In this document: in pieces, positions 43,398-53,408 of the stretch
Layout of the letters: each line of letters begins with the position of its first letter
How positions within the stretch are numbered: the stretch's first letter is position 1
Assembly (NCBI GenBank): GCA_037447655.1
Contig: JBBHKE010000228.1
Coordinates: 62,001-126,000, forward strand
Direction of reading: 5' to 3'
DNA: 64,000 nucleotides
Source: Zygnema cylindricum
Lineage: Eukaryota; Streptophyta; Zygnematophyceae; Zygnematales; Zygnemataceae
Position numbers and translations under genes: made by a program
Notes under the pieces: model-generated
The model's database searches: none
What the model was told of the DNA's origin: nothing
Seen by the model: only the letters and a program-made list of their open reading frames with translations

Positions 43398-43560
43398 CAC
43401 CGTGAATCGCTATTAGGGTTAAGAAATAATTAGTGTCAAAATAAAATAAGTGTTATTAACTTCAATTTAATGTCTTTTGCCAAAAAAAATAACTTTAATT
43501 TGTGGATAACTCTAATTTGGGTTCGTTTTTCCCATAGTGTCGGCGGTATAGCATGTGTTC
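43398..43560. mobile_element. MITE end fragment in duplicated block copy 1
   Basis: TA followed by CACCGTGAATCGCTATTAGGG and the AT-rich interior typical of the family. I cannot find the matching right terminus, so it is one-ended. The same fragment is at 52571 in copy 2, so it predates the duplication. Confidence 0.55.
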
Positions 43561-44178
43561 TTATTGAACATGTGAGAACATGTTCACGTGGTTTTTCACA
43601 ATCTTTATTACTCGGAATCAAATGTGAATGAATTTTTTAGTGTTTGTGCATGCACTTTCGCGTGTTGGCACCTTTATCCGACACTCTTTCTGTACGATTA
43701 TACCAAATCACGAACAATTTTAGTACGGGTTGACACATATCGTACACCACTGTTTAAAAATTGTCTAAAGTATAGGCATTAACGCTAATTAGGGCACTTT
43801 TCCATGTTTTAAAGTAAGGTTTTTTTTGCCAATTTCCTCCAAAACTTAGCGCGCAAGGAGAAAATCCGCAGCCGTACCAAAAAAATGAAATTACCACGGA
43901 ACAATTTGCGCCACTGTGAAACTTTGAATGTACTGCAGTTTGTCTTGTAGCGAGTTTCAACCCACTTTCGCGTCCCTCTAGCTCATCTTATGCGGACAAA
44001 TAGGCAGATGTTGTCGCACGCGTCGAAGGTTTTTGATTATTTTTAACACTGCGTGCAGTAATTGGAAAAGGCGAGTCTCCATTTCCAACCTGTACGAATT
44101 TATTTCCGTGTAGGGTCCATGGAAGGGTCTCGAGCAACGGATGCCATTCCACAAAAACGAAGTCCATGAAGGCACCTC

Positions 44179-45077
44179 TGTTAAAAAGAGGTAATTAATA
44201 GTTCCCCTCTCTATTTTAGTTAGACTCTAAAGAGAGAGAGAGAGAGAGATGATCAAAGACACGCCATGGATGTCGCCTTATTCAAAAGGTGGTAGACTAA
44301 AAAAGAGAGCATTTTACCAAAATGGTGTTCTAGACAAGATTTGAACCCAACCCGCGACCTGCAGACTAAACATAGCTGTACGCCTTAACCAAGCGTTGAC
44401 GAAACGATACACTCATTAGGTTTGATAAGTACTTATCTTTGGACACGTTGACCAATTCATACCAATTTGACGAAGAGGCGCAAAGAAACAATTCATACAC
44501 AGACGCGAATCTAAACCGTGTAAATTTAATTGATCGGACGACCGTCGTTGCAGCCGCCACCCGGAATGAGCTTTTTAGCGACTTTGGAAATAACGTCACG
44601 CGACGCCACGTGGCGCCACATTATTTGATACCCGAGAAGTTGGGAGGAGGAACCATGGCTCTTGATTTGACAAACGTCACCTTGAAGGCCATGTCGTACA
44701 ATAGCCATACAATAAGTACATCAGCCATTATACCTTTTTGTACTATACAGTGTTCCTATTCGACTACGGTTTAGTAGTAGGTAGACGTGAGTATAAAGAC
44801 AAAGACTTGGTGAAATTCAGGTACATCTCTCTAAGAGAGCTTGTAACTATAAAGGTCATCTTTGACCAGATATAACTAACTGCTCAGGAGAGCAAATTCA
44901 GTGATTCTTTTTGCCTTCGACTTAAAGGAGTCGGGTCCTCACAAGGGTGAGAGTAATCATAATATTTGTGTGTGTGAGTGGCACTTATTCAGTGGCAAAG
45001 TGAACGGGGCAAATATTATCCTATAGGCTTTACATAGGCTGCCCATTCTGTGGGTCAATGGAGACCACAAAATTGCA
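44179..45077 (+). repeat. 5' LTR of H1
   Basis: TGTTAAAAAGAGG...AAATTGCA. Near its end CTCAGGAGAGCAAATTCAGTGATTC and the GGAGTC...CACAAGGGTG blocks match the B LTR. gag ATG at 45058 lies inside. Confidence 0.85.
44328..44400 (-). promoter_or_regulatory. tRNA-like module, antisense in H1 LTR
   Basis: Minus strand: A-box-like GCTTGGTTAAGGCG (plus 44381-44394), then AGTCTGCAGGTCGCGGG and B-box-like GGGTTCAAATC (within plus 44335-44348). This is the most tRNA-like of the set: the order D-arm, AGTCTGCAGGTCG, T-arm resembles a real tRNA. Opposite to element transcription. Confidence 0.65.
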
Positions 45078-45620
45078 GGTTAGGGGCCCACCCTCTAGGG
45101 TGCCCATATTTGATAGATCAGACTTTCTTTATTGGGAAATGATGATGGAGGGGGAACTTTTGGAGAAGCATCTATGGGGCATAGTGTCTGGACAAATCCA
45201 TTGCCCACCTCTACTTGGGTTTGGAGGAACATGCTTCTCTGGCATCTCCACCACCTCAGCAGCCAGAACAACTACCACTATCACCAATGACGATGACGAG
45301 GAAGGGGAGGAGATTATCATAGAAGGAGAAAAAAGAGGAGTTGCACCTCGAGTGACACCTTTGCCAAAGACGATACCGGCAGAAGCACCACAAGCAATGG
45401 TGACAGTGGGTCAGACTGAGCGGTTATAATATGAAAAGTGGAACTATAAAGACAAAGTTGCTAAACTCTAAATTCTCAAAAGTGTAGTGAAGGGTATTGT
45501 TATTCCCCTTATGCAAGTCAGATCTTCATCTCAGATTTGGATATCACTAGTTAACAAATACAAGAGTGGATCTTTGCAGCAGTAACAATTGGTAGTAAAT
45601 ATGATTGCAGCTTATACTGT
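45058..45620 (+). pseudogene. H1 gag fragment
   Basis: ATG 45058 in the LTR, METTKLQVRGPPSRVPIFDR across a primer site with one mismatch (GGTTAGGGGCCCACC, 45078-45092), then FLYWEMMMEGELLEKHLWG. A stop follows at 45427. Beyond it the typical Gag continuation W-N-Y-K-D-K...SSSQIWISLVNKYKSGSLQQ is readable to about 45590 with stops. Confidence 0.75.
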
Positions 45621-45730
45621 TAAAATGTGTGTATTTTTTAGGTCTGTATTTGGATCTTTGTGACAAAATTGGTGTTGTACCTTAAACAACTGTTTGATAA
45701 GATTCTTCATAAGCTTCTGTGAGTGAGATT

Positions 45731-46720
45731 ATGTCTACTTCCACTACTACCATTGATGCTCCACCTGCTCTAGTGAACGTAGAACAACAGGTTATGGACT
45801 TGTCATCAAGAATTTGTATCTTCTCAGGGGAAAAATATGCTTATTGGGCGGATATGGTGGAGACACACTTCGAAAATGCTAACCTTATGGATATTTTGGA
45901 TGGTTCACTGGTGGAAACGGATCCGTCTTCGTCAAAGAAAAATTCGCAAGCTCGGTCAATTTTGAAATTCTGCATTTCAAAAGAATTGGCTATGTCACGG
46001 ATAAAAATGAAAAAGGCGATCGATATCTAGAAATCTCTCAAGGATGATTTTGAAAAGACTAATGTTCAAGAAGAACTATTTTTGGCTGGACAAATTTGGG
46101 ACTACAAATACACGAGTGGCACAATGGCAGAATATTTTAATTGTTTCGAATACTAATAGATTCTCATGCTTGTGCAGGTTGATATTTTCCTCAGTTTCAG
46201 CAGCCTGCTTTGCTAATGAGAGGTCTTCCTACTACTATGAAAGCAACGTCAGATAGGCTGAAACAGTAAGATAAAGCTAGCTGGACACTACAGTTAGCTA
46301 TTTATTTGATATTAGAAGAGGAAGCAGATTCTATAATTCTTAATGGTGAAAAACAAGTAGAGGCATTTAGCAAAGAATTTGACAAAAAAACTCAGTTTAA
46401 TCAACAGAGAAATCAGTTTAATCAACAGAGAAATCAGTTTAATCAGAATCAAAATCAGTTTAGACAGTTTAATCAATGAGGAAATAGACAATCTTTCAAT
46501 GATTGTTTTTATTGTAATAAAAAAGGTCATGGATATAAATTCTGTCCTAAGCTTAAGAAAGCTAATGAAATAGGTCTGTACAGGCCTGGATGGCAACAAA
46601 GCCAATTCCATCAAGGCTTCACGCGATCTTCACAACGAGGAAATGCATTATTCTCGGCGTGTCATCTCATCAGAACGAGTCTCTTTCACTCTCTGATTAG
46701 GAGGATGATGATCTATTAGC
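45731..46720 (+). pseudogene. H2 gag with Q/N-rich repeats and intact zinc knuckle
   Basis: ATG 45731 is in the LTR. MSTSTTTIDAPPALVNVEQQ leads into V-M-D at the primer site, then FSGEKYAYWADMVETHFENANLMDILDGS. A stop and frameshift come after about 46030. Before the knuckle, repeats of QFNQQRNQFNQNQNQF (about 46390-46475) form a Gln/Asn-rich patch. The knuckle CFYCNKKGHGYKFC (46504-46545) is CX2CX4HX4C and intact. Confidence 0.8.
45790..45799 (+). promoter_or_regulatory. Primer-binding site of H2, decayed
   Basis: GGTTATGGAC directly after the LTR end ...ACAACA; nine nt match the initiator tRNA-Met anticodon arm complement. Confidence 0.6.
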
Positions 46721-49700
46721 TATGGCGGCAGCTATGGAGGGCGCGAAAGACAATAAATGGATAATGTACACGGGAGCATCTGCCCACATTTGCTAGAACA
46801 AGGCAGTTTTCAAAAATTTGAAATCAACACCGGAGAAAAATATCTACTATGCATGTGGAATGAGTGTGCAAACACAGGCTGTAGGTGATGTCTCTTCGCT
46901 AGTTGATGTTGAAGGCAAGGCTGTTGAGAGAACTCTACATAATGTTCTCTATGTACCAGATTTTAAGAAAAAATTGTTTTCAACCTCTTTAGTAGAAAGC
47001 AAAGGGTTTGAGGTCAATCTGAAACATGGCAGGCAGGTTGTTAGCAAAAATGGAAAAATTGCAGTTACGGGAACTAGAGACGCCAACAAAATGTATCGAA
47101 TGGATATGCCCGATAATAAAGAAAATGGTGTTTTGTATTTCAGTGCATTATCCTTAGATGAGCTGTGGCATGAAATATTAGGCCATGTGAACTATGACAC
47201 CATGAAAAAGATAGTCAGTGATGGTAAAATAGAAGGAGTCAATCTGTTAAATCAGTCACCTAAAACGTGTGATGGCTGTGCATTAGGAAAAATACACAGA
47301 TTACCGTTTCCTCCAGAGTCTGAACATAAATCTACTATACTTTTGTAACTCATTCATTCTGATGTTTTCGACCCTGCAAAGGTACCATCTGCCGGGGGGA
47401 TGAAATATATGGTTACGTTTACAGATGACTTTTTGAGGTTTACTAAAGTCTACTTCATGAAGGACAAGAGTGAAGTCTTCACTCATTCTCAATACTACAA
47501 AGCGTGGGCAGAGAAACAACACGGTTTGCCAATTTTGGAGCTCAGATCGGACAATGGCGGGGAATAAACGTCAAAAGAGTTTGAAAACTTCTCACTCAAG
47601 CAAGGTATAAGTCACAAACTAACTGTTCCATACTCTCCGGAACAAAATGGGGTCTCAAAAAGACAAAATAGAACTATCACAGAAAGCTTTAGGTTCATGC
47701 TTACGGATAAGGATGTGTATCCGAAATTCTGGGCTGAAGCATTAAATTGTGCAGTTTATATCAAAAATAGGATAGGTTCAAAATTGCTAGAAACCACTCC
47801 TAACGAGATCTGGACGTGTAAAAAACGAGATGTCAGTCATTTCAGAGTCTTTGGAAGTAAATGATTTATTTTGGATACGTCTAATGATAGATGGAAAATA
47901 GAACCTAAGGGATTCCCGAGCATTTTGTTAGGATATGATGATCAATCTAAAGGTTATAGATTCTTTGTATTTGAGAGGTAGAAAATCATTGTAGCAAGGA
48001 ACATCTTTGTCAAAGATGAACTAGACTTGATAGATTTATTTAATATGACACAGCAGCAAAAACAACAAAAAGTATAGGAATATGTCATTTTAGATAGCAT
48101 CCATAATATTGTCCCACAGATACAAAATTCACCAGTGGTAACACACGAGTCGGAACATAATCGGGTTCCCCAACAAGTTCATTTCGAAGCGGACCAACAA
48201 CGGTCAATGCCTACGGATCGCAACCAGCGCAATAAACGCAATGCACGGGATCCAACAATTTCTGCCTCATAATTTCCGAGGGGAAAAAGATCCACTAGCC
48301 GCCTGCAAGCAAGTTCTCACTTCGCCTACTCGGCAGCCTCAGGGGAGCCTCTGACCATCCGGGAAGCCTTCTCATCACTGAAGCGGAATCACTGGATCGA
48401 GGCGGCAAACGATGAAATGAAGTCGATCATGGAGGCTCAAACATGGGAGCTTGTGGACCTTCCCCCGGATCGAAAATCGATCAGCTGCAAATGGGTATTC
48501 AAGGTGAAGTTAAATCTCGATAGCACCATTGAACGATACCAGGCCAGACTTGTGGCAAATGGTTACAATCAAAAGGAAGGAATCGATTTTGAATAAATGT
48601 TCTCTCCGGTTGTAAGATTTCCGACGGTGAGGATGTTGTTGTCCGTAGCTGCTATAGAGGATATGGAAATACATCAGATGGATATAAAGACGACCTTTTT
48701 GCATGGAGAACTAGAGGAGACCATTTACATGCAGCAGCTTGAAATGTATGCAATACCAGGAAAAGAGCACTTAGTATGCAAATTGTTAAAATCTTTGTAC
48801 GGCCTAAAACAGTCCCCTACACAATGGAATCTAAAACTTGATGAATTCTTAACTAGCCTAGGATTTAAAAGGATAAGTTCTGATCACACTTTCTAAGTTT
48901 TAAAAGATGAGGATGGAACAGTGTATATAGCGGTGTATGTAGATGATTTACTATTAGTTAGCAAAACAATGGGTGAAAATAACAAAATCAAAGTTGCTTT
49001 AAACTCACAGTTCCAGATGAAAGACCTCGATGAGGCAAAATATATTTTGGGTATCCAGGTAGAGAGAGACAGAAAAAATAGATTAATAAAATTGACTCAA
49101 AAGAATGTTATTGGAAACATGTTAGATGAATATGGAATGCGAGGGGCAAAAAGATGTGTAACACCAATAGAGTTTCGGCTAAAGTTAGAGGGGGAAGAGA
49201 TAGAACCGGATGTTAATGTCAGCGAAATTTTTGAGTTAGGGGAGGATGATCCTATGACACTGATACCCTACAGACAGATAGTGGAAAGGTTTATATATTT
49301 CATGACCTGTATCCGTCCGGATATTGCTGCAGCAGTTGGGGTATTGAGCAGAAGTCTAGAGAATCGGAGAAAATCTGACCGTGATGCAGCAAGAATAGTT
49401 TTAAGATACTTGGCAGGAACCAAAGACCTCAAACTCACCCTATGCGGAGGAGAAATGAAGCTGCAAATATGGAGTGATGCAAGCTATGGCGACATGCCAA
49501 GCCCAAAATCCACCACGTGATTCATTTTGCAAATTAGGAACGGGACTTGATTTTTGAGCAACAAACATCAAAAGGTCACGGCACAATCGACGATGGGGTC
49601 AGAATATATGGTAGCGAGCTCGACCCTCAAAGAACTCTTATAGGTGAAATCCGTGTTGCAAGAATTAGGATACATGCAAGTTGGGCCACTGGTGATCTAG

Positions 49701-49890
49701 TGTGATAACCAGGCTGCCATTGCTTCTAACCCGAGTCACCACTTCAAAAGCAAGCACATGGATGTAAGATTACACTTTGTAAGAGAAAAAGTGTTCTCTA
49801 GAGCGATTAAATTATGCAATTTGCCAGATGCAAAAATGATTGTTGATATGCTCACTCTAGAAGGATTTACATGCACAACTTTAGAAAAGT
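46721..49890 (+). pseudogene. H2 pol (protease, integrase, RT, RNase H), decayed
   Basis: Protease near 46757: the active-site D-T-G reads Y-T-G, so the catalytic Asp is lost. GAG-pre-integrase 46818-47348 (LWHEILGH...CDGCALGKIHRLPFP). Integrase catalytic core 47350-47900 with RSDNGGE and SPEQNGVSKRQNRTI. RT from [15 protein letters not shown] (about 48440) with a TAA in place of the first T of ETFSPVVRF (about 48594), the YVDD motif intact at about 48940, and another stop at about 48894. RNase H 49240-49880 (WSDASYGDMP, DNQAAIASNPSHHF) with stops. Confidence 0.85.
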
Positions 49891-49905
49891 CCAAAACTTT
49901 CTAAA

Positions 49906-50065
49906 CCTTAGCTCCATGGAGAATAAAGAGTCTGCCTCTTAATCTTATAAAAGTTATAAGGCGTAACTTTTTTAGAGAGTATGGGATTCCTATTCCTTGG
50001 GGAGTTCGGTTGGTTTTTGTAGTGTTGTGTATTGTGTAAAAACTTATCGCAATAAAATACATACT
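49906..50065. other. Short unassigned stretch between H2 and block copy 2
   Basis: Downstream of the H2 RNase H. May hold H2's 3' non-coding end. No LTR start was identified. Confidence 0.4.
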
Positions 50066-50120
50066 CATAGTTATGGGTTATGGAACGGTGAGGGGTATCC
50101 ATATATTTGTGAGTAAATCA

Positions 50121-51093
50121 TGTTGTTTTTGTAAACTTTCTCTCTCAGCAAATTAGTAGGACAGTGGAAATATAGATCTATAGGGACACGCGTCGTCATC
50201 TTAAACACAGTGCAGGTTTTGGGATGGTACCGACACCAGCATGTACGTGTCACACATAGAGTGGAACAACGCAGCTGCGACGCAGACGGGACAAGCGCAG
50301 CTGCGATAATCTTTGATACGATCTGTACGGACAACACAGCTAGGACTCAACAAGACAAACGCAACTGCGGTTATTTTGGTACAGGACAATGCAGTTGCGA
50401 CGCAACGAGACAAAACACAGCTGCGACGAAGCTACAAATATTTGAATATGATTAAGAATTGAATTACGCAGCTGTCGTTGATATGAATCAAGTCAACGGA
50501 CGAGATTCATAAGAGGATAAACAAGAGACTCGCTGACAAGTGCTTTGCAACAACCGGATGGACGTATCTAGACAAGTGTCACTAAGCCGGCGACAAGTAT
50601 TTGAACAAATCACTTGTATAGGATTCTCAGTAATATTGATTGTATAGTGATAGATTAGTTCTAGCGTGATTAGGAGCACTTGACCTTAGTGGAAGTTTAG
50701 TTATTTGGACGTATCTCTTAGGGACACTTGTATCGGCGGTACAGCACTATGAAGTAGGACAACTGAGTGTAGAGTATAAAAATTAGGACGTAGAACATTT
50801 TATGTATCCAAATTTCCAGACTGTGTAATTTGTAGACTGTTTTTGGGAAACTTCTAAGTTACCAGTATTGGTGTATGCTGGATCAATTGAGCTGAAACTT
50901 TGGGAGTTGTCAGTTTTGTTATACTCTATACTATGGTATAGTTTGTGTAAGTTTTGGATCTTTGTGACAGAATTGGTGCTGTTCCTTAAACAACCGTTTG
51001 ATTGGATTCTTCATAAGCTTCTCTGAGTGAGATTATGTGTATTGCCACTACTACTGCTGATGCTCCACCTGCTCTTGTTGTCGTAGAACAACG
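50121..51093 (+). repeat. Solo LTR of the H2 family
   Basis: TGTTGTTTTTGTAAAC...GTAGAACAACG (CA end decayed to CG), inserted in the duplicated block. Left flank AATCA, right flank AATTG, both derivable from the AATCG present at the empty site in copy 1 (near 41925). The end contains the gag start (GATTATG, ATG at about 51034) and the LTR end shared with H2. No internal region attached. Confidence 0.85.
50260..50480. promoter_or_regulatory. GCAGCTGCGACG motif array in the solo LTR
   Basis: Roughly six copies of (A)CGCAGCTGCGACGCA or one-off variants (CGCAACTGCGG, GCAGTTGCGACGCA, ACAGCTGCGACG, CGCAGCTGTCG), spaced by GACAA-containing linkers. Palindromic E-box-like CAGCTG cores. Confidence 0.55.
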
Positions 51094-51387
51094 AATTGTA
51101 CGGAATTTATGGTACAAAAATAATGTACAAAATCAGAACGGAGATGCCGCGACCGGGGGGAAGGGTCACAATCCATTGTGTACCAGAGTACGTTGTTATT
51201 GCCGACTGTTATCGAATCGGTGTTATCGCCATAGAAAAGTGATACTATCAGTTTTTCATTGCAATAAGGTGGTACCTATATTTCGTGCAAATATATCAAT
51301 AATCAATAGGCCAAAAAAGTGCCATATCATATATTGGCAATTGGCTACCGATACAGAGCACCAATTTTTTGTCTCTTCAATATGGTA

Positions 51388-51600
51388 CGTCGTGTATTGC
51401 TATTAGGTTTAATTCTTTTCTCGCCACTTAAAACATCTTTTAGTCATCCACACATGTTTAATTTTTGGATTGAGACCGCCAGTAGGAATATGAGTATCGT
51501 AATTTTAAATCGCAACCGTCGGATCCATGATCGACAAGTGTGTATGGAGAAAAGATACTTTAAGTGGCAAAAATAATATCGACACATAGCGATACACGGG
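51388..51600. mobile_element. MITE inside duplicated block copy 2
   Basis: Counterpart of 42216-42430, with TA at the left end and a decayed right terminus (ATAGCGATACACGGG). Confidence 0.65.
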
Positions 51601-52570
51601 TAGCTTTATAAGGGTTTGACGTTTTGATTTTGTTGTAGGGTTTTTGGCGTGTCCTTAGTTAGTCCTTTTGCTTGTAATCTGGTTCTCTTACATTTCTAAG
51701 TGTTTTGAAATTTGATCTCGTGTTATTTTTGCCTCTCAGGGTGAAGTTCCATCAAACGAAAACTGATGTTATTTACAAAATTCCGGACCTCTCCATACCA
51801 CTTCGTACCACTTATTATGTTTTTGTACGGGAACAACATTATATAAAATCTTGCCAATATCTCCAAAGATTTGGGAGGTAACAATGACTGATGGATATTC
51901 ATTCGTGAAGAATTTGTTTCATTTTTTTTTTAATTGGTAATCAACCTCGAGGAGGTTGAGGTTTAGTTGTTAGTTATAGAAATCGGAGAGGCGCGACAAG
52001 TATGATGATAAAGATACGTGTCACAATGGACAACCAAATGAATTCAAAAAAATTGCATTTGATATGTACCTTCCGAAATCAAACCGAATATGCAAAAAAT
52101 GTCGTGTAACGCTCTTTCATCACGCTATTTTCGTCAACACTCATTTGTCACACTATTGCGAACAAAGCTCAATCGTCACGGAAAAACGGGAACCGTATAA
52201 AAATGAGTTGTTGTCTAACATGACGTCTGCAAATATTAAAAAATGTGTCGTACGATGGCCCACTATGCACATACATGGAACGCAAATTAAAATTTTAAGT
52301 TAAAATTGGTCGGTGTGAAAATTATTGATGATTTTTAATAACCGATCTTAGCTCACGTGGTACCACTCAATCTAAAACATGTGGATTATAGGCTCTACGC
52401 AATGGACCATAGTTCAAAATGTAGCATCTTGTAACGTTGGTCGTATAATCACAAAATTTCTAATGGAACATAGGCCTCAAGTTGCCTTTTTTTACTCCTA
52501 ATATGGTTTAGTCCATGGTTTTGATTGATAATATAATCATATTTCACCCATCTTCAACAGTTATATACTA

Positions 52571-52730
52571 CACCGTGAATCGCTATTAGGGTTAAGAAAT
52601 AATTAGTGTAAAAATACAATGTGTTATTAACTTCAATTTGGGATAAATGCCTTTCGCAAAAAAAAAAAAACTTTAATTTATGGATAACTCTAATTTGAGT
52701 TCATTTTTCCCATAGTGTCAGCGGTATAGC
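52571..52730. mobile_element. MITE end fragment in duplicated block copy 2
   Basis: Counterpart of 43398: CACCGTGAATCGCTATTAGGG after TA. No right terminus found. Confidence 0.5.
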
Positions 52731-53408
52731 ATGTGTTCATGTTGAACATATGAGAACATGTTCACGTGATTTTTCCTCGTCTTTATTACTCGAAATCAAA
52801 TCTGAGTGAAATTTTTAGTGTTGGCATAGGCACTTTCGCGTGTTGGCACCTTTATCCGACACTCTTTCTATACGATTATACCAAATAACGAGCAATTTTA
52901 GTACGGACTTACACATATCGTACACCACTATTTAAAATTTGTCTAAAGTATAGTTATTAACGCTAATTAGGACAATTTTCCATGTTATAAAATAAGGATT
53001 TTTTTTGTCAATTTCCTCCAAAACTTAGCCCGCAACGAGAAAATCCGCAGCCATACCAAAAAAATGAAATTACCACGGTACAACTTGCGCCACTGTGAAA
53101 CTTCAAACGTACTGCAGTTTGTCTTCTAGCGCGTTTCGACCCACTTTTGCGTCCCTCCAGCTCATCTTCAAACTTCTACTCAAATCACCTCTCGAGGTGA
53201 TTTTAACTAAAGTTTCATGATGGGAACGAATAGGCAGATGTTGTCGCATGCGTCGAAGGTTTTTGATTTTTTTTTAGCACTGCGCGGAGTACTTGAAAAA
53301 AACCACTCTCCATTTCCAGCTTGTACAAACTTTTTTCCGTGTAAGGTCCGTGGAGGGGTCTCGAGTAACGAATGCCATTCCACAAAAACAAAGTCTATGA
53401 AGGCACCT

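Larger units (their letters stand above)
41873..44177. repeat. 2.3-kb duplicated block, copy 1
   Basis: Collinear with 50066-53408 at roughly 90 per cent identity by eye, from CATAGTTATGGGTTATGGAACGG to AAGGCACCT. Contains two MITE-type segments. The homology ends at 44177, one base before the start of LTR H1 (44179). H1 therefore probably inserted into this repeat, and the remainder of copy 1 is not found on the other side. No protein-coding signature, so it may be a non-autonomous element or a segmental duplication. Confidence 0.8.
44179..45620 (+). mobile_element. Copia fragment H1 (5' LTR plus partial gag)
   Basis: LTR 44179-45077 of the A/B superfamily, primer site at 45078, gag to about 45620. 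Then it is replaced by a fragment of a different family (H2). No pol, no 3' LTR. Confidence 0.8.
45640..49905 (+). mobile_element. Copia element H2 (D-family relative), 5' LTR truncated
   Basis: Starts with only the last about 140-150 bp of a 5' LTR (to 45789), matching the end of the solo LTR at 50121-51093. It then has gag and pol in order to about 49905 on the plus strand. Closest to D/C by protein. No 3' LTR is attached. Confidence 0.8.
50066..53408. repeat. 2.3-kb duplicated block, copy 2 (with a solo LTR)
   Basis: Same order and orientation as 41873-44177. Interrupted at 50121-51093 by a solo LTR. Carries an about 60-bp extra segment near 53165-53225, and many C/T and G/A differences from copy 1. 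Confidence 0.8.
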
